A stretch of 64,000 bases of DNA, taken from positions 868,001 to 932,000 of the forward strand of contig NZ_JACCBN010000001.1 in assembly GCF_013409505.1 (NCBI RefSeq). The letters run 5' to 3'. The notes beneath the pieces are model-generated. The model was not told where the DNA came from, did not search any database, and worked only from the letters and a program-made list of their open reading frames with translations. Source of the DNA: Actinomycetospora corticicola (lineage in GTDB: Bacteria > Actinomycetota > Actinomycetes > Mycobacteriales > Pseudonocardiaceae). Below, piece by piece: positions 25,825 through 34,390 of the stretch. Position 1 is the stretch's first letter. Each line of letters opens with the position of its first letter. A program made the translations under genes and the position numbers.

Positions 25825-26259
25825 CTACGCCCCCGTGCGCGCCACCAGCCCGGCCGCCTCGATCCCGGCGACCACGGCCTCCTCGTCGGCGGTCGAGGCG
25901 TCCCCGGACGCGCCGGCGGCGCCGATCACCTCGCCGTCGGCGTCGGTGATGAACACGCCGCCCGGCACCGAGAACACCTTGCCGCCGGCGAGGGCCGCCA
26001 CCGAGGTGAAGAACTCGGGGGAGTCCGAGGCGCGCTGGGCGATGGCGCGGCTGTCCATCATGAGCCCGATGACGCCGTGCGCCTTGGCGATCGCGACGTC
26101 GGGCCGCAGGAAGCCCGAGCCGTCGGCCCGGCCGAGGGCGACGAGGTGCCCCCCGGTGTCCAGCACGGCCACGGTGAGGGGCTTGTAGCCCGCCGACGCC
26201 CCGTGGCGGAGGGCCTCGGCGACGATGGTCTGGGCCTGGTCGTAGGTCAGGGAGCTCAT
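25825..26259 (-). CDS. GlcG/HbpS family heme-binding-like protein (DUF336)
   Basis: The 144-residue product matches the GlcG/HbpS family: LTYDQAQTIVAEALRHG at the start, AVLDTGGHLVALGRADGSGF near residue 31, FFTSVAALAGGKVFSVPGGVF near 82 and GAAGASGDASTADEEAV near 112. HbpS members bind heme; others form cofactor-binding octamers next to diol or glycolate operons. The start at ATG 26259 fits the family; the frame open upstream has no support. It diverges from the SpoIIE-type phosphatase gene. Confidence 0.82.
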   Translation of the reverse strand: MSSLTYDQAQTIVAEALRHGASAGYKPLTVAVLDTGGHLVALGRADGSGFLRPDVAIAKAHGVIGLMMDSRAIAQRASDSPEFFTSVAALAGGKVFSVPGGVFITDADGEVIGAAGASGDASTADEEAVVAGIEAAGLVARTGA

Positions 26260-26324
26260 GGCCCCTTCTTTCCCCGCCGGGGCGCGCGTCACCCGCCGTC
26301 CCGGCCGCGGTCCCGGTGACCGGC

Positions 26325-26330
26325 TACCGT
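26325..26330 (+). promoter_or_regulatory. -10 box of the SpoIIE/B12/STAS operon
   Basis: TACCGT lies 6 nt before the ATG at 26337, giving a leaderless message for the whole three-gene operon. No Shine-Dalgarno site is seen before this first gene. Confidence 0.55.
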
Positions 26331-26336
26331 GGATGG

Positions 26337-28001
26337 ATGGATCCGACGATGCCGGCGGGGGCTCCCACGCCGACACCGCCGAGAGGCCTCCTCAGCCTGC
26401 ACTCCCGCATGCTGGCCGGGCTGTCCGAGGCTGTGGTCGTCACCGGCCCCGCCCACCCGGGCGGGGCGGAGATCGTGCACGCCGCCAACCCGGCGGCCGG
26501 ACGGCTGGTCCCGGGCCTCGTCGTCGGGCTCGGGGTGGACCACGCGGGTCACGACGCGTTCACCGACGCCGTCGCCCGGGCCCGGCCCGGATTCGAGGCC
26601 GAGGTCGCGGGCCGGATCCTCGCCGCGCGTGCGGTGCGCCTCGACGACGACGGCACCGCGGTCGACTTCCTCACCTGCTGGTACCTGCGCGACGTCACCG
26701 AGGAGCGGCGCGACTCGGCGTCCCTCGTGCGTGCCCAGGCGCGGGCCCGCTTCCTCGCCGAGGCCGGCCGCGCCCTGCACGGGGTGCTCCACCTCGACCG
26801 CACGCTGCGCACCGCCGCCACGCTCGCGGTCGGCGACCTCGCGCCCACCGTGCTGGTGCTGTTCGCCGACGGCACCGACCTCGTCCGCTGGGCCCGCGCC
26901 GACCGGGGCGCCGCCCGTCCGCACGCGGGCGAGATGCGCCGCGCCGACCTGCGCGCCGCGCCCCGGCTGTCCGAGGCGCTGACCGGCCGTGCGGGCGTCG
27001 ACCCCTGGGTCGGCGTCGAGCTCGCCGACCTGCCCGTGTGGAACGAACGGCCGACCGCGCCGATCGTGGTCGTCCCCGTCCCCGGGACCCTCGTGCAGGG
27101 CGTGCTGGTCCTCGTCGGCCCGGACCCGGCCGACGACACGCTCCCGGTCGCCGAGGAGTACGCGGTCCGGGTCGGCACCGCCCTCTCCGCCGCGGCGCTC
27201 TACCGCGAGCAGTCCCACCTCGGGCACGTGCTGCAGGCGAGCCTCGAACCGCCGCCCCTGCCCACCGACACCGGCGGCCTCCTCGTCGGCAGCGCCTACC
27301 GCCCCGCGCGGGAGAGCCTCCGGGTCGGCGGCGACTTCTACGAGGTGCTGCCCCGCACCGCAGCCGGCCGCACGCCCTTCCTGCTCGGCGACGTGTGCGG
27401 CAAGGGCATCGAGGCGGCCGTCCTCTCCGGGCGCGTGCGCCAGTCGCTGCACGCCCTGCGGCTCGTCGAGCAGGACCCGGGCGCGCTGCTCGACCTGCTC
27501 AACGTCGCGCTGCTCGACGCCGCCGACCTCGACGCGCCGGACGCCGCGGTCACCCTCCCGCGCTTCGCCACCATGGTGCTCGGCGACGCGGAACCCCTTC
27601 CCGACGGCGGGTCCCGGCTGCGGTTGGCCACGGGCGGCCACCCGCCGCCCTACGTGCTGCGCGCGGACGGGGGCGTCGAGGAGGTCGACGTCGCCGGCTC
27701 GCTCGTCGGCGCCCTGCGCGACGCGGAGGTCGGCCGGGCCGAGGTGGTGCTCGCCCCCGGCGACACCTGCGTGCTCTACAGCGACGGCGTCACCGAGGCC
27801 CGCGGCGGGCCCACCGGCCGCACCTTCTACGGCGAGGAGCGTCTCGAGGCCGCCCTCGCCGGCTGCGTCGGGGCGCCGCCGCAGGTGATCTGCGACCGGG
27901 TGCTGCAGCTGCTCACCGAGTGGCTCGGCGGCCGGACCCACGACGACGTGGCGCTCCTCGCGCTGCAGGCGCCCCGGCGCCCCTCCCGGGAGGCCCGATG
28001 A
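26337..28001 (+). CDS. PAS-GAF-SpoIIE serine phosphatase
   Basis: The product has 554 residues. A PAS-like region (about 15-125, with TCWYLRDVTEERR at its end) leads through a short helix to a GAF-like region (about 140-300), then a SpoIIE/PP2C phosphatase domain (about 320-545). The phosphatase metal motifs are VGGDFYEVLP, GDVCGKGIEAAVLSGRVRQ, YSDGVTEARGG and THDDVALLAL. Such enzymes dephosphorylate STAS anti-anti-sigma factors, letting these capture an anti-sigma kinase. The stop overlaps the next ATG (ATGA), and a STAS gene is third in the operon, so that protein is the obvious substrate. No anti-sigma kinase or sigma gene is in the window. Confidence 0.87.
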   Translation: MDPTMPAGAPTPTPPRGLLSLHSRMLAGLSEAVVVTGPAHPGGAEIVHAANPAAGRLVPGLVVGLGVDHAGHDAFTDAVARARPGFEAEVAGRILAARAVRLDDDGTAVDFLTCWYLRDVTEERRDSASLVRAQARARFLAEAGRALHGVLHLDRTLRTAATLAVGDLAPTVLVLFADGTDLVRWARADRGAARPHAGEMRRADLRAAPRLSEALTGRAGVDPWVGVELADLPVWNERPTAPIVVVPVPGTLVQGVLVLVGPDPADDTLPVAEEYAVRVGTALSAAALYREQSHLGHVLQASLEPPPLPTDTGGLLVGSAYRPARESLRVGGDFYEVLPRTAAGRTPFLLGDVCGKGIEAAVLSGRVRQSLHALRLVEQDPGALLDLLNVALLDAADLDAPDAAVTLPRFATMVLGDAEPLPDGGSRLRLATGGHPPPYVLRADGGVEEVDVAGSLVGALRDAEVGRAEVVLAPGDTCVLYSDGVTEARGGPTGRTFYGEERLEAALAGCVGAPPQVICDRVLQLLTEWLGGRTHDDVALLALQAPRRPSREAR

Positions 28002-29074
28002 CCGCTCCGCGCACCGCGACCGGGCCCATCGGTCACCCCGAGGGGCACGCCGACGGGCACGCCGACGGGCACGACGAGCACGCCGCCCGGCGGGAGGAGT
28101 ACCTCGACCGCCTGGCCGCCTCCGACGAGGAGGGAGCCGTCGAGGTCGCCCTCGCCGCGCTCGACGCCGGGCTCGACGTCGAGACGGTGCTCCTCGACGT
28201 CGTCGCCGGGGCGCAGCGCGAGGTGGGGGAGCGGTGGGCGGCCGGTGAGTGGACGGTCGTGCAGGAGCACATCGCCACGCACATCTCGGAGCGGGTCGTC
28301 TCGGCCGTCTCCCGGCACCGCCCGGCGGGCCGACCCAGCGGCATCGGCCGGATCGCCGTCGCGTGCCTCGACGGCGAGTGGCACGCCCTGCCGGCCCGGC
28401 TGCTCGCCGAGGTGCTCGCCCGGCACGGCTGGGACGTCACGTTCCTGGGCTCGAGCGTCCCCGCGGCCCAGCTCGCCGTGCACCTGCACGAGACGGGGCC
28501 GGACGTCGTCGCCGTCTCCAGCTCGCTGCCGTCCCGGCTGCCGGCGGCCCGGCGCGTCGTCGAGGCCTGCCGGGCGTCGGGCATCCCGATCCTCGCCGGC
28601 GGTCCCGCGTTCGGCCCGGAGGGGGAGTGGGCCGCCGCGGTCGGCGCCGACGGCTGGGCCCCGGACGCCCGCGCCGCCGCCGCGGTGCTCGCCGACACGC
28701 TGCCCCGGCGCGACGACGGCCGGGTCGACGACGCCTCCCGGGAGGAGCAGTCGCTGCTGCAGACCCGTCGTCCGGAACTCGTCGCGGGACTCGCCGCACG
28801 GGTCGGTCGCGGGCAGGACCCGGACGACCAGCTGACCGACGACCTCGGCCACCTCGTGGACTTCCTCGCTGCCGCCGTGTACGTCGACGACCCCGGGCTG
28901 CTGGCGCGGTTCCTGCGCTGGGTCGGCACGGTCGTCGTGCCGGGCGGGCTGACCCGGGAGGAGCTGCGGCCCGCCGTCGACGGCCTCGCCGAGCGGCTCG
29001 CCGACTCGCCCCGCACCGTCGCGCTGCTCCGTTCCGAGCCGGTGCAGGAGGCGTGCGGGACGGGAGCGGGATGA
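27998..29074 (+). CDS. Cobalamin-binding photoreceptor-like protein (Wx9EH type)
   Basis: The product has 358 residues. After a His-rich start (GHADGHADGHDEH, residues 16-28) comes a B12-binding helical cap with the motif Trp80-x9-Glu90-His91. This motif marks adenosylcobalamin light sensors of the CarH/LitR type. A Rossmann B12 domain (about 115-240) has Glu127-x-His129, the expected lower ligand. There is no MerR DNA-binding domain; instead a C-terminal helical domain (about 250-355) includes DDLGHLVDFLAAAVYVDDP. Ala81 stands where CarH has the His that forms the light-state adduct. It overlaps both neighbours (ATGA), a phosphatase and a STAS gene, which suggests that cobalamin state or light sets the partner switch. 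Confidence 0.8.
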   Translation: MTAPRTATGPIGHPEGHADGHADGHDEHAARREEYLDRLAASDEEGAVEVALAALDAGLDVETVLLDVVAGAQREVGERWAAGEWTVVQEHIATHISERVVSAVSRHRPAGRPSGIGRIAVACLDGEWHALPARLLAEVLARHGWDVTFLGSSVPAAQLAVHLHETGPDVVAVSSSLPSRLPAARRVVEACRASGIPILAGGPAFGPEGEWAAAVGADGWAPDARAAAAVLADTLPRRDDGRVDDASREEQSLLQTRRPELVAGLAARVGRGQDPDDQLTDDLGHLVDFLAAAVYVDDPGLLARFLRWVGTVVVPGGLTREELRPAVDGLAERLADSPRTVALLRSEPVQEACGTGAG

Positions 29075-29415
29075 GCCCGGACGTCCCGGACCTCACGGTC
29101 CGCATCGAGAAGGAGCAGGGTCCCGACGCCGGGCCGCGCGTGCTCGTCGTGGCCGCGGGCGACATCGACCACCTGCACGCCGCCGTGCTGGAGACCGCCG
29201 TCGAGCACGAGGTGGCCCGGGCGACGGGCCCGCTCGACCTCGTCGTCGACCTCGGCGCCGTGCCCTACTGCGACTCCTGCGGCATGCAGGTGCTCCTCGC
29301 CGCCGCCCGGCGCGTCGCCGCCACGGGCGGGTCGTTCGGGTTGCGCGGGGTGCACGGGCAGGTGTCCCGGACGCTGCGCCTCACGGGACTGGACCGGGTG
29401 CTCGGGTCGGGTTGA
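29071..29415 (+). CDS. STAS-domain anti-sigma factor antagonist
   Basis: The product is 114 residues with a single STAS domain. The segment VDLGAVPYCDSCGMQVLLAA near residue 70 holds the conserved Asp-Ser pair, so Ser72 or its close neighbour is the predicted site of phosphorylation by an anti-sigma kinase and of dephosphorylation by the SpoIIE-type enzyme encoded two genes upstream. The ATG overlaps the stop of the cobalamin-binding gene by four bases. Its unlinked kinase and sigma partners are unknown. Confidence 0.87.
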   Translation: MSPDVPDLTVRIEKEQGPDAGPRVLVVAAGDIDHLHAAVLETAVEHEVARATGPLDLVVDLGAVPYCDSCGMQVLLAAARRVAATGGSFGLRGVHGQVSRTLRLTGLDRVLGSG

Positions 29416-29448
29416 TCGCCCCCGACGTCGGGTGATCTAGTCCGACCC

Positions 29449-30264
29449 ATGAGCACGCTGCCCGACACGCTCGAGACCCTCGCCGTCGACCGGCCCGCCG
29501 AGCACGTCGCCCGGGTCTCGCTCATCGCGCGCGCGATGTCGCCGACCTTCTTCGCCGAGCTGCCCCGCGTGATGGCGGCGCTCGACGCCGACCCCGACAC
29601 CCGCGCGATCGTGATCACCGGCGCCGACGGCCGGTTCTCCTACGGGCTGGACCTGCAGGCCGCGGCCGGCTCGCTCGGCGGGGTGCTGGGCGACCCGAGC
29701 GCGAAGAACCGCGAGTGGTTCCTGCGCCACGTCCGCGAGCTCCAGGGTTCGATCACGTCGGTCGCCGACTGCCGGACCCCGACCGTCGCCGCGATCCAGG
29801 GGTGGTGCGTCGGCGGTGGCGTCGACCTCGTGACCGCCTGCGACGTGCGCCTGGCCAGCGCCGACGCCCTGTTCTCGGTCCGCGAGGTGCGGATGGCGAT
29901 GGTCGCCGACATCGGCTCGCTGCAGCGCCTCGTCGGCATCGTCGGCGACGGGCACCTCCGCGAGCTCGCGCTGACCGGCGACGACGTCCCCGCCGCCGAC
30001 GCCGAGCGGATGAACCTGGTCAACCGCACCTACGCCACGGAGGACGAGCTCCAGGGCGCCGCTCTCGAGCTTGCCGGCCGGATGGCCGCCAACTCCCCGC
30101 TGGTCACCCGCGGCATCAAGGACGTCCTCGACGCCGAGCGGGCGCCCCGGGTCGAGGCCGGCCTGCGCTACGTGGCGGCGTGGAACGCGGCGTTCCTGCC
30201 CAGCGCCGACCTCCAGGAGGCGTTCACCGCCTTCGCCGAGAAGCGGCCGCCGCGGTTCGAGTGA
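29449..30264 (+). CDS. Enoyl-CoA hydratase/isomerase family protein
   Basis: The product is a 271-residue crotonase. The oxyanion-hole segments are RAIVITGADGRFSYGLDLQAAAGS near residues 44-67 (in parts ITGADGRFSYGLDL) and IQGWCVGGGVDLVTACDVRLA near 115. EVRMAMVADIGSLQRL near 145 has an Asp at the position used by dienoyl-CoA isomerases (ECH1-like), which supports delta3,5-delta2,4-dienoyl-CoA isomerase activity. It starts 33 bases after the STAS gene, behind a weak TAGTCC box, and is probably a separate unit. Confidence 0.83.
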   Translation: MSTLPDTLETLAVDRPAEHVARVSLIARAMSPTFFAELPRVMAALDADPDTRAIVITGADGRFSYGLDLQAAAGSLGGVLGDPSAKNREWFLRHVRELQGSITSVADCRTPTVAAIQGWCVGGGVDLVTACDVRLASADALFSVREVRMAMVADIGSLQRLVGIVGDGHLRELALTGDDVPAADAERMNLVNRTYATEDELQGAALELAGRMAANSPLVTRGIKDVLDAERAPRVEAGLRYVAAWNAAFLPSADLQEAFTAFAEKRPPRFE

Positions 30265-30271
30265 TCCCGCT

Positions 30272-30330
30272 TCGGAACGAACGGCACTCTCGCGCACATA
30301 GATGTTGCGAACGTGCCGCTCGCTCGGAAC
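30272..30330. repeat. Imperfect palindrome, GAACGGCAC family
   Basis: CGGCACTCTCGC (30282-30293) and GCGAACGTGCCG (30307-30318) pair with two mismatches. The left flank TCGGAACGAACG is shared with the terminator at 43178, and the right flank GTGCCGCTCGCTCGGAAC with the repeat at 25744. It lies between convergent genes and probably terminates both. Confidence 0.6.
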
Positions 30331-30356
30331 GGGGCGCGGGCAACCGGTGGCACCGA

Positions 30357-31574
30357 CTAGTCCACCGGTGCCAACGAGCGCCGTGACCCGAGGAGCAGTG
30401 CCAGCTCGGCGTCGACACCGGCGTCCGAGCGCCGCTCCAGCCACCGCCGGCCGGGCGCCCACCGCGCGACCATCCACGACTCCACGAGGTTGCGCGTCAC
30501 CTGCGGCACCAGCGTCCACGGCACGACGACGGGCTGCCCGAGGTCGCGCAGCCCCTCGCGGCCGAGGAAGAGCCGGAGGTGCCCGAGGACCCGGCGTCGG
30601 GAGTACCACCCCTTCAACGCAGCCCAGCCCCGCAGCCCCCCGCCGTGCTTGGTGCGCTGGCCCTCGACCAGCGCCGTCGTGAGCTCCACCCCGGCCGGCG
30701 TGGGCCCGCCCTGGGCGAGCAGGAGGTGGTGGTCGAACGCGTGCTGGGCGCGCTCGGTGGTGAACAGCCAGTCCTCGTCGACGCCCAGCAGGAACCCGAC
30801 GTAGCGCCACAGGTGCATGACCGCATCGGACTCGGCACGCGAAATCCGCCGCCCGAGGACGCGCGCGCCGAGCATCGCCGTGGCGCTGAACAGGGCGAGC
30901 GTCCCGGCCAGGTCGCTCCGGTTGACCGGCCGTCCGAAGCGGGCCGTGTCCCAGGTGCCCGAGCGCTCGAACCGGTCGTCGACCACCGCGTGCATCGCCC
31001 GCACGTGCGCGGTGAGCCGGAAGCCCTCCCCACCGTGCGCCATCCCGCCGGGCGCGCTCACCGCCCGACCCCACACCAGCGTCTCGCCCAGCCGTCGCAT
31101 CGCCCGCCGTCCGGTCAACCCGCCCGTGGCCGTCAGCAGGTCCGCCGGCCCCTCGTAGCGGTAGCCGCCGATGAGCGCGAGGGCGAGGAGCACGTCGTCC
31201 CGCGTCGAGCCGAGCCGCCGGTAGACCGCGGCCCCGCGCTCCAGCAGGTCCCGGTCCAGCCACTCCGGCTCGCGCTCCAGCTCCCGGACGAAGGCCCGCA
31301 GCGCCGGCGGGTCGGTCGCCCCGACCCCGTGCTCGAGCGCCCGGCCGAGGTCCGCCATCGTCACCCGCGGCCGCGCCTCGGGTCGCATCGCTGCCGCGAG
31401 GGCGGCCCCGACCTCGTCGCGCAGCATCATCCGCCGCCCGATCTCGTCGACCAGGCCCTCGTCGACCACCCGGACCCGGCCCAGCACGGCCAGCGGGCGC
31501 GCGATCCGGGCGTTGCGGTCCGGGGCGCCGCGGAACCGCGTGGGGAACGGGGCCGGGACGGCGTCGGCGGTCAT
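30357..31574 (-). CDS. MpaB-family (DUF2236) oxygenase-like protein
   Basis: The 405-residue product belongs to the DUF2236/MpaB family, which includes latex clearing protein and other heme-dependent oxygenases. Characteristic segments are ALIGGYRYEGPADLL near residue 130, VRAMHAVVDDRFE near 192, RPVNRSDLAGTLALFSATAM near 212 and VMHLWRYVGFLLGVDEDWLF near 247. The ATG at 31574 fits the family length. No signal peptide is evident, so it is likely cytoplasmic, unlike secreted Lcp. The substrate is unknown. Confidence 0.78.
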   Translation of the reverse strand: MTADAVPAPFPTRFRGAPDRNARIARPLAVLGRVRVVDEGLVDEIGRRMMLRDEVGAALAAAMRPEARPRVTMADLGRALEHGVGATDPPALRAFVRELEREPEWLDRDLLERGAAVYRRLGSTRDDVLLALALIGGYRYEGPADLLTATGGLTGRRAMRRLGETLVWGRAVSAPGGMAHGGEGFRLTAHVRAMHAVVDDRFERSGTWDTARFGRPVNRSDLAGTLALFSATAMLGARVLGRRISRAESDAVMHLWRYVGFLLGVDEDWLFTTERAQHAFDHHLLLAQGGPTPAGVELTTALVEGQRTKHGGGLRGWAALKGWYSRRRVLGHLRLFLGREGLRDLGQPVVVPWTLVPQVTRNLVESWMVARWAPGRRWLERRSDAGVDAELALLLGSRRSLAPVD

Positions 31575-31618
31575 GGCACGACGCTCACACGTCGCACGGG
31601 TCGGCTTCAACTCGTCTT

Positions 31619-31632
31619 TCCCGACGGCGGGT
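31619..31632 (+). repeat. TCCCGACGNCGGGT motif, intergenic copy
   Basis: This is an exact 14-mer copy outside any gene, 45 bp upstream of the MpaB-like start codon. At least 25 other copies of the core are spread over the window. Confidence 0.8.
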
Positions 31633-31688
31633 GTGGCTGGTCAGCCGGGCGCGCGGGGCCCCGGGACTCGCATCCCCATCAGGGCGCC

Positions 31689-31750
31689 AGGCAGTTGATC
31701 ATGACGAGTGCGACGACGCCGGGTGTCGCGCTCGGCATGATCGACTGCCT
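31689..31750. repeat. 62-nt palindrome in a divergent spacer
   Basis: Two 25-nt arms, starting AGGCAGTTGATCATGACGAG and ending in the complementary order at 31750, pair with three mismatches around a 12-nt loop. The spacer is divergent, so a role as transcription terminator for a flanking gene is unlikely. Confidence 0.7.
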
Positions 31751-31911
31751 AACTGTCCCCTCGTCGGGGGACGGTCCTGTCGTCCCCGGGAACGGTCGTC
31801 CGGGGGACGGAACGGGCCTGGCCGCGGCGGCAGAGTTCTCCCCATCAGCACGGAGAACGCCCCACCCGGACGCTCCCCGCACCACCTCCCTCACCCCCTC
31901 GGGAGCACGTC

Positions 31912-32583
31912 ATGCGCCTCACCCGGATCGCCGCCGCCACCCTCGTCGCCGGCTCCCTGACCTTCGCCGGCACCGGCATCGCCCTGGCCGACACCGTCAC
32001 CCCGGTCACCGCCACCAGCAGCGTGGTCTCGGCGGTCTCCGAGCCCGGCACGCTGATGCTGTCGGCCTCCTCGGTCCAGCCCGGTCAGCGGATCACGTTC
32101 TCCGGCACGGTCGCCACGCCCACCACGGGGACCGGGGCCATCAGCGTCTCCTCGTCGGCCTTCGCGGGCGGCGCGACGATGACCCGCACCGACCCGACGG
32201 CGTTCTCCGGGTCGGCCACGATCGCCTCGAGCGCGAAGCCCGGCACCTACACCGTGACGGCGTCCTCCTCGGCGGGCACCGTGAGCGCGAAGCTGACGGT
32301 CGCGGGCGGGACCCCGGTCCCGGCCCACCACGGCGGCACCGGCACCGGGACGCACACCTCGGGGCACGGCTCGTCGTCGGGAACGGCAACGCAGAGCAGC
32401 GACGCCGCCGCGATCACCGACACGACCGGTTCCGACGTCCTGCCGTGGGCGCTCAGCGCGGCGGGCGCGATCGTGCTGCTCGGCGGCGGGGCCTACGCCC
32501 TGGGACGGGGACGCCAGGCCGACCGCGACGTCGAGGCCCGGCGTCAGGACCGGGACCGCGTCGACACCATGCCCCGCCACTAG
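31912..32583 (+). CDS. Secreted or surface protein with C-terminal membrane anchor
   Basis: The 223-residue product has a Sec signal peptide (RLTRIAAATLVAGSLTFAGT, cleavage near ALA-DTV at residue 26). An Ig-like beta domain (SASSVQPGQRITFSGTV to KPGTYTVTASSSAG) follows. A low-complexity Gly/Thr/Ser/His stretch (HHGGTGTGTHTSGHGSSSG) comes next, then a transmembrane helix (LPWALSAAGAIVLLGGGAYAL) and a basic tail. There is no LPxTG, so it is membrane-anchored. I know no specific function. Its stop codon overlaps that of the convergent histidine kinase gene by 4 bases. Confidence 0.75.
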   Translation: MRLTRIAAATLVAGSLTFAGTGIALADTVTPVTATSSVVSAVSEPGTLMLSASSVQPGQRITFSGTVATPTTGTGAISVSSSAFAGGATMTRTDPTAFSGSATIASSAKPGTYTVTASSSAGTVSAKLTVAGGTPVPAHHGGTGTGTHTSGHGSSSGTATQSSDAAAITDTTGSDVLPWALSAAGAIVLLGGGAYALGRGRQADRDVEARRQDRDRVDTMPRH

Positions 32584-33746
32584 GCACCGGGAACGGGCGG
32601 CACCTCGCCGGGGACACGGACCACGGTCCGGGTCCCCGGCGTCGTCGTGTCCAGGGTGAAGCGCCCGCCGACGCCCTCGACGCGGGCGCGGGTCGACGCC
32701 AGCCCGATGTGCCCGTCGGCCAGCCGCCCGGCGAGCACCGAGCGGTCGATGCCGATCCCGTCGTCGGCGACCTCGAGCGTCCGGCCCTCGGGTCCGTCGT
32801 GCAGGGCCACGGTCACGTGCTCCGCCTTCGCGTGCTTGGCGACGTTGGTGAGCAGTTCGCGGGCCACGCCGAAGAGGAGCCGGTCGTGCGGGCCGGCCGG
32901 CAGCGGCTGGCCCTCGACGGTCACCGCGAACCGGCCCTGCGTCGCCGCCCGCTCCGCGACGCGTCGGACCGCGACCACCAGCCCCGCCTCGTCGAGCACG
33001 TAGGGGTGCAGGGCGAACACGACCTCGCGGATCTCGCGGATGCCCGCCCGCAACGCCTCGTCGGCGGCCTCGGCGCCGTCCAGCTCGTCGAGTTCCTGGC
33101 CGGCGACGAGCAGGGTCTGCAGCGCGTGGTCGTGCAGGTCCTCGGCGAGCCGTCGTCGTTCGCGGGCCTCGGCGTCGAGCACCTGGGCGGTCAGCGCGTC
33201 GGCGTCGGCGAGCAGGGCCCGGATGCGGACGGCCCGGCGCGCGAGCACCACCGAGAGCAGGAAGGTCGCCACCGCGACGATCGCCAGCACCACGGCCTCG
33301 GCGGCGAGCGTCGTCGTCTCGATCGCCGGGCGCTCGATCGCGGCGGTGAGGACGAACGAGCCGATCGTCGCGATCCCGACCCCCGCCGACAGGGCCGGCC
33401 GGTACCGGAACGCGGCCATGACCGGGATGACGACGTAGGACAGCGTCGGCAGGGTGCCGCCCCCTCCGGCGAGGAGCGACAGCACGGTGACGGCGAGGAG
33501 GTCCAGCGAGGTCGCGATCAGCCCCGTCGTCGGGGAGACGGGCCGCCGCGTCACCTTGGTGAACCAGCCGACCGCGAACGCGCCGTACCCGGCCAGCACC
33601 AGCCAGAACGCGAGCCCCTCGACCCGGTTCTGGTCCAGGCCCCCGGTCACCCCGAGCAGGACCACGAGCCCGAAGCGCAGCAGGCTCGTCGTCCGCGACG
33701 CCTCGGCCTGGAACTGCGCGAGCGCCCGTTCGGCCGGGGTGCTCAC
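32580..33746 (-). CDS. Sensor histidine kinase, NarL-type (HisKA_3)
   Basis: The product has 388 residues: about five to six membrane helices in residues 20-165, a coiled linker, then HisKA_3 with the phosphorylated His in RRRLAEDLHDHALQTLLVAG near residue 205, and an ATPase domain with ELLTNVAKHAKAEHV near 300 and VADDGIGID near 330. It lacks a large outside loop, so it may sense membrane or envelope state. The GTG start overlaps the stop of the response regulator gene (GTGA), so the pair is coupled. Confidence 0.87.
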   Translation of the reverse strand: MSTPAERALAQFQAEASRTTSLLRFGLVVLLGVTGGLDQNRVEGLAFWLVLAGYGAFAVGWFTKVTRRPVSPTTGLIATSLDLLAVTVLSLLAGGGGTLPTLSYVVIPVMAAFRYRPALSAGVGIATIGSFVLTAAIERPAIETTTLAAEAVVLAIVAVATFLLSVVLARRAVRIRALLADADALTAQVLDAEARERRRLAEDLHDHALQTLLVAGQELDELDGAEAADEALRAGIREIREVVFALHPYVLDEAGLVVAVRRVAERAATQGRFAVTVEGQPLPAGPHDRLLFGVARELLTNVAKHAKAEHVTVALHDGPEGRTLEVADDGIGIDRSVLAGRLADGHIGLASTRARVEGVGGRFTLDTTTPGTRTVVRVPGEVPPVPGA

Positions 33747-34390
33747 TCCAGCAGCCCGCGCCGCATCGCCTCGGCCACCGCGGCCGCCCGCTCGGTGACC
33801 TCGAGCTTCTCGTACATCCGCTGCACGTGGGTCTTCACGGTGCTGGGCGCGACGAACAGCTGCTTGGCGATCGCCGGCGTGGTGAGCCCCTGGGCCATCA
33901 GCCGCAGGATCTCGGTCTCGCGCTCGGAGAGCACCGGCCCACGGTCGCTGCGCCGGTGCCGGATCTCCCCGGCCAGCCCCGCCGCGAGTTCGGCGGGCAG
34001 CACGGTGCCCCCGTCGGCCGCCTTCCGCACGGCCTCGACCAGTTCCCGACGCCGGGTCTCTTTCGGCAGGTAGCCCGCCGCCCCCTCCTCGAGGGCGCCG
34101 TACACGAGGTTCGGGTCGGTGAACGCGGAGAGCACGACGATGCGCGTGGTCAGCCCGTCCCGGGCGGCCCGCCGGACGATCTCGGTGCCGTCGATCCCGG
34201 GCATCCGGTGGTCGACCAGGGCGACGTCGGGCCGGTGCTCGACGATCGCGGCGAAGGCGGCCTCGCCGTCGTCGGCCTCCCCGACGACGTCGATCCACCC
34301 GCTGCCCACCAGCGCCCGCACCACGCCGTCGCGGTACATCTCGTGGTCGTCCGCGACGACCACCGTGATCTTCTCCCGGGAGTCACGCAC
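33743..34390 (-). CDS. NarL/LuxR-family response regulator
   Basis: The product is 215 residues. The receiver has acidic VVVADDHEMYRDG near residue 10, the phospho-acceptor Asp in VALVDHRMPGIDG near 56 and the Lys in GYLPKETRR near 108. The LuxR output is LSERETEILRLMAQGLTTPA near 152 and STVKTHVQRMYEKL near 182. It starts at GTG 34390, overlapping the end of the alpha/beta hydrolase gene by 8 bases, and is coupled to the kinase gene. The three form one operon. Confidence 0.87.
   Translation of the reverse strand: MRDSREKITVVVADDHEMYRDGVVRALVGSGWIDVVGEADDGEAAFAAIVEHRPDVALVDHRMPGIDGTEIVRRAARDGLTTRIVVLSAFTDPNLVYGALEEGAAGYLPKETRRRELVEAVRKAADGGTVLPAELAAGLAGEIRHRRSDRGPVLSERETEILRLMAQGLTTPAIAKQLFVAPSTVKTHVQRMYEKLEVTERAAAVAEAMRRGLLE

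Larger units (their letters stand above)
31575..31911. other. 337-bp divergent intergenic region
   Basis: It separates the MpaB-like gene (minus) from the surface-protein gene (plus). It contains a TCCCGACGGCGGGT motif at 31619 and the 62-nt palindrome at 31689-31750. The rest shows no gene by codon bias in any frame. A promoter for the surface protein is expected near 31760-31900 but I cannot place it. Confidence 0.6.

Noticed and set aside
27998-29074. Methionine synthase or a methyltransferase corrinoid protein
   Set aside because: The Wx9EH motif, the position between phosphatase and STAS genes and the lack of any methyltransferase gene favour a sensor; a corrinoid shuttle remains a weaker alternative.
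30579-34073. An 1164-codon open frame on the plus strand
   Set aside because: It is antisense to the MpaB-like gene and the histidine kinase and crosses the surface-protein gene in another frame. Composition is typical of antisense frames.
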